Position numbers and translations under genes: made by a program
Assembly (NCBI RefSeq): GCF_002105155.1
Contig: NW_019028981.1
Coordinates: forward strand, 1,032,501-1,096,500
Direction: 5' to 3'
DNA: 64,000 bases
From: Lobosporangium transversale
Taxonomy: Eukaryota; Mortierellomycota; Mortierellomycetes; Mortierellales; Mortierellaceae
In this document: positions 20,906-33,305 of the stretch, piece by piece
Layout of the letters: every line of letters starts with the position of its first letter
How positions within the stretch are numbered: the first letter of the stretch is position 1
Notes under the pieces: generated by a model
Database searches by the model: none
Told to the model about the DNA's origin: nothing
Seen by the model: the letters and a program-made list of their open reading frames with translations, nothing else

Positions 20906-22935
20906 TTACAGCAGATCTTCATCCTCTTCATCCTGATAGTAGTTGCGACTTGGCGGTACTCCGCCTTGCTGCCCATGTTGCTGTTGAGGATAAGGTTGTT
21001 GGCGTTGTGGTGGCTGTTGTTGATGATGAAAATGAGGTGCCGGTGCAGGAGCTGATGGCCCACCTGTTAGGGCTTGCCAGTCAGATTCACTACGTTCCTC
21101 TCCAGGGTGCATAGGGGCTTGGCCACCCATAGTAGGCGTAATATTGTATCCGCCACTAGAGATCGTACTGGGTTGCGTGTTATAACCACGAGACTCGGGT
21201 CGAGGTGGCTGTTGTTGGTAAGGATTCGGCTGATGTGAAAGATGAGGTGGCTGTTGATGGGAGTAGGGTTGGTTTCCATTATGAGGTGGCTGCTGTTGCT
21301 GATATCCACTGTTACCATTGTTGCTGTTGCTATTGCTGTTGTAGACCCCGCTGGGAGGACCGGGGGAAGGGTTTTGTGGACCAGAAGATGGATCAACATA
21401 TCCACCTCCCGAGATGAGATCACTCGAAATAACAATATTACGGGCGAGACGAGCGACCTCATTATCGAGGAAGCCAACATGTTGGCGCGCAGCGGCCTGA
21501 TTGTAGTAATTTTGGTCGCGGTGCTCAAATGCATCTAGCATGGCATGTGCTACTGCAGACTCCTCGGAGCGAATAAATCCATCAACGCTTTTTTTTTTTT
21601 TTTTTTTTTTTTTTTTGAAAGAAAACAAAAATATGTAAGCGGAGGGATGATCATTAAAAAATAATAATAATAATAAAAGCGACCCAATTCACTAAAAATA
21701 ACTGCAGCGAAGGGAGAGATCCTTACGCACAAAACTCCTGGAATCTTTTGCCGGCTTCGACTTCGTCTCCTGCTGCGAGCTGTACAATAACAATACTCAA
21801 AAGGGTTTTGTAATATGCATGTTTGTTGGCAGAGTCACTCTGCACCTTTCCAAGTCGAAGCAAAATCTCGGTTGCCTTCTCATATCTGCATTGGATTAAA
21901 ATCAGTAAGCTAACTCACTAATTCAGGCGCATTGGTAAATCACAAAAAAACCTGCAGATTTCTTACCTCTTGTTTCTGACGAGAAGAGCAATGGTTCGCT
22001 TATATGTGTCTGTGGCATATTTGGCACGGTCCTCACTTTCATATATGTTGCAGGCTCCGATATACAAATCCATGGCAGCATCTACAGAAATGGGTTCCAT
22101 AGCTCTATTGTTTTGACAAGAGATGTGTTTTGCCATAGGTGAGGATTTAAACAATAATATGTTGATGGCACATAGTAAACGCCTTTTAACACCATAACAG
22201 AGTTTGTCTCTCTTCACGTACTTCGCGCCCTTTTCCAACATTTCCGCAGCACGATCAGGGGTCATGTTTTGGATAAATAATTCACTAGCACGCTTGAAAA
22301 TGTCTGCGGCACGTTCGGGTTGTCCCAGGTTCTGCAGACATACATTTCCAGCGTTTTCGAGAGCACGACCCGCCATGAAGAAACTATGTAGAGTGATCAA
22401 AAATAAATAAACAAATATATATAAAGAATAATGAATCAGAAAGAGATGATAGAAAAAGCACAGAAATGTGGAATTTTACTGGATACTACTTTAGCGGAAC
22501 CATACCTAGTGGCATTGACCATAGCATCAGAGGCTTTGATAAAGGCTTGAACTGACTGCTCATATGACTTCCCAGCTTTGAATGATTGCGCTGAAAGGAT
22601 TAAAACAAAACAGAATGTATGAGTGATACAGGTTCAAGTGTGCACATTGAGCTGCATGGTACCTCGCAATTTGGCTGAATACCTTACCTGCTTTCTCGTA
22701 GTATTGCGCAGCAATATCCCAGTCCGGTTTCTTAAAGAAGCTCTTTTGGGTGCTGTGGCACAGAAAGGATGAAGAAATGACATGCGATGAGACTCATGGC
22801 GTTATGCATTCATTTGACCACATGTTATTTCACAGAATGTTTGTGATAAAAGACAAGCAAATGGCAATACTTTTTCTCTGCCTCATGCATGAACTTGATG
22901 GCATCCTTGAGACGCGATTCTTCCAATGCTGCCAT
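20906..22935 (-). CDS. gamma-SNAP (NSF attachment protein gamma)
   Basis: Seven exons, minus strand: 22935-22871, 22752-22688, 22590-22506, 22383-22222, 22104-21967, 21885-21727, 21587-20906; 451 residues. SNAPs bind assembled SNARE complexes and load the ATPase NSF/Sec18 to take them apart; this one fits the gamma type rather than alpha/Sec17. Family sequence includes the N-terminal helices (LKDAIKFMHEAEK), KPDWDIAAQYYEKAAQSFK, the TPR-like solenoid (GRALENAGNVCLQ, AAEMLEKGAK, AMDLYIGACNIYESEDRAKY), and YEKATEILLRLGK. The C-terminal half of the last exon adds about 150 Gln/Pro/Asn/His-rich residues not present in animal gamma-SNAP (about 312 residues) and ends DEEDEDLL. In the last intron an A tract runs straight into the acceptor (AAAAG|CGTTG). 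Start shares a 209-base divergent promoter with the AK6 gene. Confidence 0.9.
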
Positions 22936-23144
22936 GATAGCTGTGTTTGTTGAATTTGAAAAAAAATAGTGGATGTGGTGACGAAGAAAGAGACTAAGGA
23001 GACGTTTGCATCATCAATTTGGAGTTGGGCGACAACCGATTCAGCACAGCCCATTTTGTCCTAGAGTGGCTTTTGCTTTTGATCAAGTTGCCTTTTCTTT
23101 TTCTTTTTTTTTTTTACATCCTTACCCACCTTCAGAAAGAAAAT

Positions 23145-23992
<848 letters not shown>

Positions 23993-24879
23993 AACCAGCA
24001 GTGTTGAAGCATATCCAACTATCGCCAACTCAGTCGTCTCCATCACAACGATGTAAACCATTTGTAACAATAGCTGAATAAAATAATCATATAGACAATA
24101 CCCGATTGTTTTCTAGGTCCCATCCCTGGATAGACATTTGAGTTATCCTCTCATAGTCATCTACAGTTTTACCTCCACACATTTTCGCTTTAGAAAAAGG
24201 TATTGCTTTTAGAAAGGAATGCCATTAAAAAGGAGTGAAAAGATTTGCTCAAACTCTCTTTAGGTCAGTGTCAAAGATTTATCAAAATGACAAAGAAAAT
24301 ATTCCAGTTGCAAAACCAAGGCTCCTTCCATTGGCACCTAATTCATTCAGATGGTGCCTTGCAATAACTGGAAGGGCTACAGTCTCTCGTTGAGCTGACA
24401 GCATTTGCTCGAATAGGATCGAGATACTCATGTACATATTCAATTTAAAGCAATACCATTCAGGGAAATATTAAAAAAGAAGGATTTAAACCCGCATTGA
24501 ATGGAGGAAGGCGTAGTTGACTGAGGTCCATCATGCTTCTCGTCACATATTTGAGAAGGAACAGTTACCTTGGACAGTCCGACCGGTTTATATTCGCTGA
24601 CGAGACTATTCATCAGATTGGGACCCGCCATTCTTTACACGAAGCCTAAAACAACTTTTATACCCGAAAGAATAGCGAAATCAGTTCCTGTTGAATAAAA
24701 TTTCTAGGCTTGACAATAATAATCTGATCACCTAAACCGCTCTTTCTTCGTTTACACTGACATGTAACAGAAAAGATTAGGCTGTGGCTTTGACTCTTAA
24801 ATGGCGCGGTACTTTTTTTTAGTATGCCATGACAACCACACTTTTCATTCTTTAAAAGAAACTTCATTCAACACTCGCA
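23993..24879. other. intergenic with one short minus-strand frame
   Basis: Downstream of fap7. A 63-codon minus-strand frame at 24631-24440 (MAGPNLMNSLVSEYKPVGLS) looks mildly protein-like but has no partner exons that I can recognise. Promoter of the GPATCH1 gene lies at the right end. Confidence 0.35.
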
Positions 24880-27800
24880 ATGTCGGATGAGTCGTATGTA
24901 CTCATTGGAACACCATTACCGCAGATAAAAAAGACCGACATATATGGTGAACCAAAAAAGCCAAACCCAACTAGGGATCTAGAGGCAAGTCAGTGTTCAC
25001 CCAATAAAAAAATAGGGCGCTTTTAGACGTACAATAGCAAACACAACACACGCAAAAAACTAGCATGTTCATTTTCCCTTTCAAATACTTTATATCAATT
25101 GAAAATATCAAATGCAGGTGCGAGACGAACAAGGACGCAGGAGGTTCCATGGCGCTTTCACAGGCGGATTCTCAGCAGGTTATTACAACACTGTGGGATC
25201 GAAAGAAGGTACCAGTTATTTTTTCACAAAAAAAAAAAAAAAAAAAAAAAGAGCGACCAATTGCATTTTCTTTAAGGCATATAAAATACTGACGGCGGAG
25301 TTATGACACTGTAGGATGGGCGCCATCAGAATTCGTGTCTTCCAGAGACAAGCGATCGGAGAGGAAAATCGCAAGACCTGAAGATTTCATGGATGAAGAG
25401 GACAAGCAGGTATGGTAAATTAACAGATAAGTGTATAGATGCATCAGACTCCAAGCATGGCATCATGGAAATTAATTAATTGGTTGGTATGATTGTTATT
25501 TAATATTGCAATAGATGCTTTCGGATTCTGCTCGCCTTGTGGCAACGAGCGACTTCGATACCATTGGGTCTTCCAGGCGTGATCTGGAACACAAGCGCGC
25601 GACTGCAAGGCACATGCAAGAGTCCGGAGGGTATGATCAAAGATGTCCCATGCAAAGTTTGAACTGTTCATTTTCTATGGTTTTACTAGGTTTACCATTC
25701 TAATGCCTCACGTCATATTTTATATCTATACCGGAATAGTATACTAGGAGCCCTTCCAGATACCTTAATTGATGATCTGGTAGTTCCTAGCTCCGAGCCA
25801 GTAGGGATTCGTCTCTTAAAACGGATGGGATGGAAGCCAGGACAGGGAATTGGTCCGCGTGTTTCGAGGCGACAACGAAAACCAGAAGATGGGCCTATCT
25901 CAGATGAAGATATTCCCACGAATGTATCATTCGCTCCCATAGATTCTGCTATTGTGATCTTCACCAACAAAACTAATCGCCAGGGGTTAGGTTATGATCC
26001 ATACAGGGATGCACCAGAATTTGATAGGTCTTTGCAATCAGAGAAAGAGTCAAAATATCTCTCTTCGCAATCAGAAGGCAAAAAGGCTACCTTTGGGTTT
26101 GGGGCGTTTGATGACGACGACGATGAAGATGATGTGTATGGATCAGGACCTGGACCTTTGCGCTCGTTTGATCTAGCCATGGATTTAGAGGATAGACCTA
26201 GATCTCGAAGGAAAAGTCTCGATGAATCAAAAAGGTTTCAGGTAAAGCAGCTAGCTACTGATAAGAAGTATCTCTTTCTTACTGGGTAACCAAGAAAGAG
26301 ATTGGTAAATAACAAAGGAAAGATGTTTTTCTGATGACCAATAGCCAGAAGGTTTGAGTTCAATATGCTGCAGCGATGGGAGACGTCCTCTTCCCGGATT
26401 TGTACTAGCAGCAGCCCCTTCCAAGCCTATGAAGTGGTATTCAGCTCCGAAAGTGCCTGATGATTTTGTTCCGCACCACATTTTCCCCGATGATGTAAAA
26501 CCCGTTCAACAGACCAATAAGCACGAACAGCCCAAGCTTACTGCGGACGATGTGTGTAAATTGCCATTTCATGAATGTGTTGGGATCAGAATGTTAATTC
26601 TATATCGTATGCAACTCACTCATATATTCCTTAATGTCTTACTATTCAGCGTGCATTGATTCTAGGGGAAACCCCTATCGATGCACCTCGTAGATCTGTG
26701 TTTGAATACATGTCTGCTGAAAACAAGAGCCACTTGGATAACATTCTCGGTTTTGTTATGGATACAGAAGGTGACAAGCGCCTTAGAAAAGATCATTGGG
26801 AAGTACCTAAAATCGAAAAGGCCGCAGCTGAAGCTGCATTACGAGGCTTCATACCTTTTGGCGACAACATCCCAAAACAGAATCGGTATAAACAATATTT
26901 AAACATACAAGCTGGGATCTTGGACGAGAAAATCGAATTGGTTCCAGGATTTTCAGCAGAGGATATGACTAAAGAACTGAACGAATTTGTACAAGCGGCA
27001 AGGATATTCAAGCCTCTGTCATCGTCAATGGCTAACAGATTCACAGCTGCCACTAAGGTGATTGAGTTTGCACAGCCTACAGCTGGTCTGAGGTCTGCAG
27101 AAGATATCAAAGCCGCAGAAAGGTCAGGGGCTCAAAAGCCAGTTGTCGAGAAAATAGAAGTTCCGGTAAGTTTTGTTTCCCTTCCGCATATCATACTTTA
27201 TATGATTTGTTAAGCGTCAATGATATACTTACAACGTCCATACACGCATATTTATTTATTTTTTTTTTTTTTTTTTTTGTTTTCACAGAAATCGCAAGCT
27301 GCAAGAGCTGCTGCAATGGGTATGTTTGGCCCATTGACTCGTACGGTAGTTGATTTCTATCCGTCGAAACTACTGTGCAAAAGGCTCAATGTCCCGAATC
27401 CGCACCCAGATCATAAAGGTTTGGGTTCTGAGGCAGTCAAGGACCTTTTGGATAAGAAGACCATGGAGAGGATGATGATGAACAGAATCCCAGGCGAAGG
27501 CATGGCTATAGAGAATAAAAGTACCAAAGATCAGCAGCAGGACATCGCTTCTGGAGAACAGGAAACGGAGGAGGCCAAACCTGAAATGGAGCCCGAAGTT
27601 ATTCAGGAACGTCCTCCGATGGATATCTTTAAAGCCATCTTTGACGACTCAGGTTCAGATACAGATACAGATTTAGAGGCTGATGATCCCGGATTCAATC
27701 AAGGTAATACCACGGTTGAAGCGGCTGAGAAGGAAAAAATACCAGAGCCGGCGTCAGAACAGGGACCTGGGGAGCCATTCCGGCCCGTGTTCACGAGAAA

Positions 27801-28803
27801 AGCTGACAGAGCTGGTGGATTGTCTGCATCACTACCAACACGTATATCCCAGACTCGATCAAGTAAGCCAGATCTTTCTCATTTGGACGAGGACGAAGAG
27901 GATGCGGATGAGATTGGGCCTAAATTATCCATAGCCAAACCAAAAACTACGGCTAGTAAGAGAACCACATCTGAGACTGATACTCGAGTTTCCAGTCAAC
28001 ATGAAGTTGAGCATACTGTTACTTCTGAAGCAGATAGCTTAACTACAGAGGCGCTACGAAATAAGCGCGATCGCTCTGAAAGTCCAGATGGTTTTATTGG
28101 GCCACCAGCGCCAGAACTGTCACAGGCACAAGAGAAGCACACAATATTGGATGAATCAAGTGTATCTTTTGGATCAAAGGAGACTGATTCTCATTCCTTA
28201 AAGCGGCACAGAACATTGTCACCCTCATCTTCCCATCGACCATCCTCGTCTTATAAGGAAGGATCATCCTCTCGGCACAAGTCAAGGTCAGAAAGAAGTC
28301 GTGAACAACTTTCCAACAGCTCCAAAACTCGACACCGGTCGACGTCAAGGTCTCGAAGAAAGAAATCAAGACATCATGATAACGCAGAAGACCACAACAG
28401 CGAGAGCTCTGACAGAGATGAATTGACAGACCATGAAGACAATACAGGTCGGAGGAGAAAGCACAAAGAATCTTCATCGTCCTCAAAAAGCAAGAGCAAA
28501 AGGCATCGGGAGCATAGGTCCCGTAGTAGAAGCAGAAGTCCATCCAGTCGATCACATAAAGGAGATAGAGATAAGGACAGGGAAAGGGGTAAAGACAGAA
28601 TTCGAGAGTCAGATAGAAGCAAGCGATCGAAATCAGGCAAATATAAGTCACGACATCGTGATAGGGCCGAAAAGGATGAAGGTTCAGATATGGAGAGTCT
28701 TTGGGTGGAGAAGAAGGTTGATATTCCAATTTCCGCGGAACAACTACCGCCTCCTCCTCCGTCCCGACCTCTCCATCGTGTTCGTGCTTCTGATTTCTTT
28801 TGA
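24880..28803 (+). CDS. gpatch1: G-patch splicing factor, GPATCH1 homolog
   Basis: Eight exons: 24880-24984, 25118-25208, 25315-25409, 25515-25630, 25740-26241, 26345-26551, 26650-27165, 27289-28803; 1,048 residues. The N-terminal block [20 protein letters not shown] followed by [11 protein letters not shown] and PEDFMDEED is diagnostic for GPATCH1/TGH proteins. The G-patch ([19 protein letters not shown], residues about 158-176) binds and activates DEAH helicases. The middle has an acidic stretch FDDDDDEDD and conserved [14 protein letters not shown]; the C-terminus (about 850-1000) is an RS/RD-rich domain ending HRVRASDFF. The protein belongs to catalytic-stage spliceosomes. The first intron uses a GC donor (GAG|GCAAGT), required to join the family sequence PTRDLE to VRDEQGRR. 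Confidence 0.93.
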
Positions 28804-29285
28804 ATATACTTTCCTCTTTGTATAAAATAATAATAATAAATAAACCAATCAATCGATCGGTGGACAAGGCTGATTGAACTGAGAAACCAGGGGTTAGAAA
28901 TGTAGCACTTTGACCTTTTTTTTCAATTTAACGTTTTAAGCTAAACTGTCTCACAGCTGTGCGTGTTTTGTGTAACACGAATGAAAACAAACAGAGCAAA
29001 CAGAGCACAGCAATGGAATCAATCGAGCTCTGGGCCATTAATCATTTTGCAAGTTTCCAAGTATATCAGATAGCAACTTTAGACTGTCTCACCAAATGGA
29101 ATGGTTGTCAACCAATCATCTTATACTTAACACAGCAGTTTCACGGGTCCTCCCTTGACCTGGAAATGAATAAAAAGGCGAGCATAGCGAAAGTCAAACA
29201 GTATCTCAACTCTCCTCTAGACTATCAACGCCTACAACCACTGTTTTAAATTAACCCTCCATTTTACACAAAAAGGAAAAAGAAT
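28804..29285. other. intergenic
   Basis: 3' flank of the GPATCH1 gene (TAA repeats at 28827-28841) and promoter of the next gene. A 96-codon plus-strand frame (28959-29249) has no features and overlaps the expected promoter, so it is not called. Confidence 0.4.
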
Positions 29286-29773
29286 ATGTCTTCCCAAGCC
29301 AATGCCGTCGATGCCATTAGTTCAAGCGAATTCAAGCGTTGTAAATTGAAACATCTTCTAGAGCTTTAGATCTCGTAACTCGAACTCCTTAGTTGCATTT
29401 ATTAAGCCTTTTTTTTTTTTTTTTTTTTTTTAAAAAAATGACCTCATTGCCATCGCCTTGGACTCCCTTCAACCCATGTTTGACATATCAAGTGAACAAT
29501 ATTTATACAAGCCGAGTCAAGACAGGGACCAGTCTAACATCTGAGGTCGAAAAAGATATCAAAGTGCTGGATGTACTGCTCAAACTCTTGCAAGGCCATG
29601 ATATTCCCGCAAAAGGCGATGCAGGAGGGAAGATCAAGGAGGTGTTCAAGACCCATGCAAGGATGGATCTGTATACTCCCGATAAAGCGGGTAGCGTTAA
29701 AAATGTTACAGAGGAGCGAAAAAGCCTCGTAGGTTATCGAGCGGCGCTCGCGAGTGGACGGAAAGAGGAGTGA
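29286..29773 (+). CDS. small conserved-looking protein, function unknown
   Basis: Two exons, 29286-29340 and 29493-29773, 111 residues. Exon 1 starts MSSQANAVDAISSSEFKR; the donor is GCGTT|GTAAATT and the acceptor acatatcaag at 29492, giving KRLNNIYTSRVKTGTSLTSE in frame. The product is hydrophilic, Lys-rich, predicted mainly helical (EVEKDIKVLDVLLKLLQ, GGKIKEVFKTHA) and has no signal peptide or membrane segment. The intron contains a 25-base T run that flips to A. An alternative ATG inside the intron (29438) would give a longer, less natural N-terminus. I do not recognise a family; the splice-restored frame and compact size make it a likely real gene. Confidence 0.6.
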
Positions 29774-30244
29774 TCAGTATATTCGAGTGAAGCACTTTAT
29801 GTAACAGAATCTATTAGAATATACAACGCTTCGCTCAAATTCTAGAGTTTTCTATCGCCAAAATAGTTTAAATAGAACCTCGAATAAAAATTGACTTTAT
29901 TTCCCTCAGATTACCAATGTTACTTTTGCACTTTATGTCCCAACATAGGCATTTATTATTAGCTTTAATCATTTTCTTATCTGCATCCCGCGCCGTGGTG
30001 GAAGCCAGAAGTCAATGCAGTAATGTTAAAGATTCTGAGGTGGAAAGCTGAATGATAAGTTTCATATACGACGCGTAAAGTTTTCTATTTTGGGCAATGC
30101 TCACGTGAGTATTTTTTCGATCTTTGTAAGAGAATAATGACATGCTTTTTACTTTTTCATAAATAATTACCTTCAACATCCATTTATACCTCTTACTGAT
30201 TTGTTTTTTAATCTATCTTAATCTATTTTAATATATTTGTTTGC
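29774..30244. other. intergenic
   Basis: AT-rich spacer holding the 3' end of the small gene and the promoter of RBM18. No gene or repeat seen. Confidence 0.5.
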
Positions 30245-31197
30245 ATGGCTTCTCATTCTTCTTCAACCTCTCCTTCAAGTTCCACTTCTACATCGGTTAA
30301 TCCTTTGACCATCCGTAAAACACAGCAGCATGGTGGCTCATCAGGAGGTTCCACACAAAAAGGATCAGCTGCGATAGACGACAAACGTATATATGTCGGC
30401 AACCTAGACCCATCTCTTGACGAGTAAATATCGAATTCTAGATCTATTGCACTCGTATATTAATTTTGAACTCCATTGCTGGTTCTTTCAATGTCACCCA
30501 CTCACTCACTCGGCTAATTTTTTTTTTTTTTTTTTTTTTACTCTATAGATACATGGTATTGAAGCTTTTTTCCCCATTTGGCAAAATCACAAAGCTTGAC
30601 TTCATGTTTCATTGGCATGGCGCCAAGAAGGGTACACCACGAGGATATTGCTTTTTAGAATTCGAGGCTGCTTCTCAGGCTGCAGATGCAGTCAAGTATA
30701 TGAACCGTAAAAGTATAAAGATGCGTCCATTGAACGTATCATTAGCCAACATGGTATACATTAAACTTTAAAGTTTTTGATCGAAAAATGGGAGGGGATT
30801 CTCCGTTATTGTTTAATCGTTAAATATTAACATTTAACGCTTTATTCTCTCTCTACTAAAGGCACCACCAACAGCATCAGATGGGGAAAAAGGTCGTAAA
30901 CGAACAATGGATCCGAATCGACCCACAGCATTTTCGTTACTCAAGGCTGGAGGCACATTGAAGAATGCAAGCACAGATGAAAAGATCAGGGCTATGGAAC
31001 GAAAATTGGCACAAATGTCAGAACCAGTCAAAGTACCAGTACCTCCAGCACATGCTTCCTTGCCTCCTAAACCCAGCCATAAAAGTAATAGTAATAGTAG
31101 CAATAATAGTAATCATAACAGCCATAGTAATCGGGGCGGGCCTCTCCGTGGTACAGGATCGGGAGTGTCATTAGCAAATAGACGGAAACCATATTAG
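30245..31197 (+). CDS. rbm18: RNA-binding protein RBM18 homolog
   Basis: Three exons: 30245-30423, 30549-30753, 30862-31197; 239 residues. A Ser/Thr-rich N-terminus leads to a single RRM (about residues 47-128): RNP2 RIYVGNLDP, RNP1 RGYCFLEFE. The RRM context EYMVLKLFSPFGKI...DFMFHWHGAKKGTPRGYCF matches human RBM18 (probable RNA-binding protein 18), as does the downstream helix DEKIRAMERKLAQM. The tail is Asn/Ser-rich and ends RRKPY. The family's role is poorly characterised. The gene ends 197 bases from the end of the convergent carrier gene. Confidence 0.88.
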
Positions 31198-31394
31198 ATT
31201 CTTTTTTTCTTTTTCCTTTTTCTTTTTTTTTATTCTATATTTCGTTTCTTGTCTATAATTCGTAATGAGGTGTTGTTAGTTGATAAAAACCAATGTTCTA
31301 TACTGTGATTGCGCGAAATTTTTAAAAGATTTTTTCAAACTTTTTCTTTTTTTCTTTTTTTTTTTTGTGTTGGTTTTGCTTTGCTTTGCTTTGT

Positions 31395-32041
31395 TCAGCT
31401 GGACGATCCGAATGCACTTGATCCATAAGGCCATTGTCCGAAATGCCGCATGTTCTCTTGTAAATGCAATGCCTGTTCATAAAACACAAACATGATAGCA
31501 CTCTGTAATGAAGTCCAGAAGACACGAGGTCCTACGCCTCTGAATAACCCAGAGATGATGCCATGATGCTTCAAATTCCATTTGAGTCCATCCCAGATTC
31601 CGACATAGTACTTTTGGGTGATGGCAGGTGCTGTTCCTGTTATACTTGAAGTTGGCTATGACCAGTCATATTATTCGATCGTAACAAAAAAAATATATAT
31701 AGTGTTAACTTGCGAATAAAATAGCGATAATAATAATAATAATAAAAGATTAGGCAAAAAAAAAAAAAAAAAAAAAAAAGTATAAACGTACTGAGGGCTT
31801 CTTGACCTGAGTTTGCAGTAAAGTCTTCATAACATCCAAAGGTGTGGTTAAGAATCCAGCCATGCCTCCTGCAATTGCTCCGCAGGCCATCTCAACGGGT
31901 ATTGACATCTGACCATCTGGACGCCCTTCCCACTTCTTTGCCTCTACTTTAAATCTCTCTATAATTGTAAAAAAAAAAAAAAAAAAAAAAAAGTCGATCG
32001 ATTAATCTTTTTTTTTCCCTTTTTCTTTTTCTTTTTCTTTT

Positions 32042-32078
<37 letters not shown>

Positions 32079-33305
32079 ATAGAATGCAAACTGGAGAGCA
32101 GAAAAAGGAACGTCTCTGAGCAAAGTAGCACGGTATCCCTGGTACAAAGCCCCTACGCCATCATATTTGATGATCATCTGAAGTGCATGCCATGTATTTT
32201 TGTAATTGTATCCACTGATGAATGAAGGGTTGTTGTATCGTCCTTGCAATTGCATCCTGGTCTTGAGAACTTCGGATGGGACATAGATAAATGAAGCAAT
32301 GAAATCTCCTAAGGATCCTGCTGCAAGGTGAGCAATGACATCAGGGCAACCAGCCCCAGTCAATGTGCGCTTAGTATATTCATATGTTCCAAAGTAAAGC
32401 GTTGTTCCTGGGACTGATTGTAAACGTAAAAGGCAAATGTAAATGTAGTATAAAACTGTTAATGTAACTATTTTCTAATGAAAGAAAAATATTTAGACTT
32501 TTTTTTTTTTTTTTTTTTTTTTTATAAAAAAAAAAGGAAAACGTTACGAGATCCAGTCATGGCTGGGGCAACACCACTGTAGAGTCCACGAGATATGCCT
32601 TCTTCTCGGAGAATGGTACTGTAGGCATGGAACATGTTGTGGTATTTTGGAGGGTTGACGGCTGGCTGTCCTTGTAATCGTGTCTTGACAGTGTCAACAC
32701 TAGGGGGAAAAAAGTTTATTGTCAAGAGCCATAAGATTAACAATAAAAATCCGGGTAAATATCTTGTCCGTGCACGTGGAAGCGTTCCTGCACAATTTTT
32801 GTTTCTCAGGGTCCTAGAATAATATTTACATTAGATCAATAAAAAAAATAAAAAAAAAAAAGATTTCTCATTACCTATGCAAGAGAAAGTCGGCAAGTGT
32901 CCCTCCCAATCCTCCTGCAATCAGGACCTGACAGAGAGAAAAGAGGTCCAGATCATAGACCATTAAAGCGAATGAGTGAACAACCAAATCAGCAATAACA
33001 ACAATACTAATAATAATAATAAGTAATAAAAAGGTTCTCGATTCATCCTTTAATGACTCTGAAAGAATTGAGCGTCTTACATCAACATATGGTGGATCCA
33101 TTTCTGCATTGCCGTTAATGTTTGCAGGTGTAAGGGCATGTTTTATGGAATCGGATGGGAGTGTTGTAAAGACGCTAAGGGAGTGATTATGGTGTTGGTG
33201 TTGTTCACCACTACTGCTACTACTGCTGTTACTATTACTGTTACTAGCTGTGGTGATGGTGGCATTAGGATGTGTGGATGTGAAAGAGTTGCCATTGGAG
33301 GACAT
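31395..33305 (-). CDS. mme1: mitochondrial carrier, Mme1-type (magnesium exporter family)
   Basis: Six exons, minus strand: 33305-33081, 32927-32875, 32699-32548, 32413-32078, 31958-31792, 31655-31395; 397 residues. Three carrier repeats with signatures [18 protein letters not shown] and TPLDVMKT. The middle repeat and its surroundings ([13 protein letters not shown] ... [21 protein letters not shown] ... [13 protein letters not shown]) follow yeast Mme1 (YMR166C), an inner-membrane carrier reported to export Mg2+ from mitochondria. An N-terminal extension of about 75 residues, rich in Ser, Asn and His, precedes the first repeat. In the intron starting at 32077 the donor GTA is followed at once by about 30 A residues. 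Exon 3's end may be off by one base. Confidence 0.9.
32046..32075. repeat. 30-base homopolymer inside a carrier-gene intron
   Basis: T run on the plus strand, hence an A run directly after the 5' splice site ATG|GTA on the transcript strand; preceded by CTTTTT units at 32022-32044. Confidence 0.9.

Noticed and set aside
21067-21538. Frames on both strands over the gamma-SNAP tail
   Set aside because: Shadows of the Gln/Pro-rich final exon.
28094-28867. 257-codon minus-strand frame
   Set aside because: Antisense shadow of the RS domain of the GPATCH1 homolog; composition reflects the complement of Arg/Ser codons.
28959-29249. 96-codon frame before the small two-exon gene
   Set aside because: Overlaps the promoter of that gene, no recognisable features.
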